NCBI GenBank assembly: GCA_014773175.1
Contig: VXCM01000446.1
Location: forward strand, 124,001 to 188,000
DNA: 64,000 nt
Direction of reading: 5' to 3'
From: Lucifuga dentata
Taxonomy: Eukaryota > Chordata > Actinopteri > Ophidiiformes > Bythitidae
Shown here piece after piece: positions 63,156 through 64,000 of this stretch (positions within the stretch are counted from its first letter, which is position 1; each line of letters starts with the position of its first letter). Both the position numbers and the translations under genes were made by a program. The notes beneath the pieces are model-generated. The model had not been told where the DNA came from and searched no databases. It saw only the letters and a list, made by a program, of their open reading frames with translations.

Positions 63156-64000
63156 TATACAAACTGAAAGAATAGCTGCCAATCTTTATACAATCATGTC
63201 TCATTATGTTTCTAAGCCATGTTTATTTCTGTACTCCAATACCTGGAAAATAAATGTCTCAAAGGGCTTTACAGGTCAACATCAATGGGCCACTCTAGCT
63301 CTAAAACAAGAAAAAACTCCCTAAAACCCTTATCATATAAGGAAAAAACAAAATGGAAAAAACATTGAGAGAGGAAATTCAAAGTGAGATTCCCTCTCCT
63401 TGAACGGCCAGGTGTGCAATCGGAGCCGTTGGTGAGGAAGCAGGTAAATTACATCTACATTCTGAACGGTCACTTTCCTCTATCAGGAGTTCATGCTGTT
63501 ATTTTTGAGTATATATTACAATAAAGGAAGTAATGAAGACACATTCCCGTTACTGTAATAAATACTTCTGCATTCTTTGTCCTCACACTTATTATTTGTT
63601 CTCCATCATATAACCATAATCCAGTTAAACATGTTCCTACTTCGTTTGTCAGGGTTCCACGAGTCAGAGCCCTCGCTCGACTTGAAGAATTAAAGCTTTC
63701 TCTTCTCCTGACCACTTTGATGGTCTGTAACTCTTAATATAAACACAAATATGCTACATTTACCAAAAATAAATGCCATGTGAGGCCGGGTTTTGCTGTT
63801 TGAAAAAGCAGTTCATGCTGGGATGCAGCAGAGGGCCCACCAACGCAGCTCTGAGCTTTATGAGCTAACGCAGCTCTGAGTGACAGGCTGCTAGATTTCC
63901 TGAATGGATTTAGCCATGGCTATCCATTCATGTATATGAAACTCCTTAAATATGGCATAGTAAGCAGATTATACCTAATCCACTTAGGATTTTAGAATAT
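63156..64000. other. No recognised gene; repeat-like block at 63230-63430
   Basis: AAAGGGCTTTACAGG, AAAAACTCCCTAAAACCC and GAACGGCCAGGTGTGCAATC occur in an order I associate with a common fish interspersed repeat, but I cannot name its class. A CTAACGCAGCTCTGAG unit occurs twice imperfectly at about 63840-63880. Confidence 0.4.

Overview
This is vertebrate nuclear DNA, almost certainly from a teleost fish. The evidence is five spliced genes whose proteins read like ray-finned fish orthologues, AT-rich introns dense with short DNA transposons and microsatellites, a LINE, an LTR and Tc1 relics. Exons were placed by matching reading phase across GT-AG junctions, with one GC-AG exception, and they join without a frameshift in every gene.

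Layout. Four genes lie on the minus strand in the same direction. fez2 (about 1.7-9.3 kb) encodes a kinesin-1 cargo adaptor; its last few codons are not found in the window. wdr26 (13.4-27.5 kb) encodes the WD40 scaffold of the CTLH/GID ubiquitin ligase. adcy3 (29.4-37.9 kb) encodes type 3 adenylate cyclase, complete in 20 coding exons and 1094 residues. Next is a two-exon gene for an unrecognised 461-residue, strongly hydrophobic multi-pass protein (39.1-40.9 kb). On the plus strand, divergent from that gene, is naga (42.7-46.4 kb), the lysosomal alpha-N-acetylgalactosaminidase. From about 47 kb to the right end I find no convincing host gene, only repeats: a solo LTR nested in a short transposon, a 5'-truncated LINE, a tRNA-like SINE, a Tc1 relic and many microsatellites.

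The genes serve different pathways (axonal transport, ubiquitination, cAMP signalling, lysosomal glycan breakdown), so this is ordinary linkage and not an operon-like unit. The points most worth following are: the unrecognised membrane-protein gene with its 19-nt first coding exon and an interferon-response-like motif in its intron; paired E-boxes of lysosomal (CLEAR) type upstream of naga; a GC-AG intron in naga; and a family of at least ten 0.5-0.65 kb transposons with long inverted repeats, always bounded by TTAA.

Quality warning. The window has 21 single Ns. Ten are flanked on both sides by identical copies of about 62-67 bp, and most of the others lie in homopolymers. These look like unmerged contig overlaps, so the local duplications should not be read as biology.
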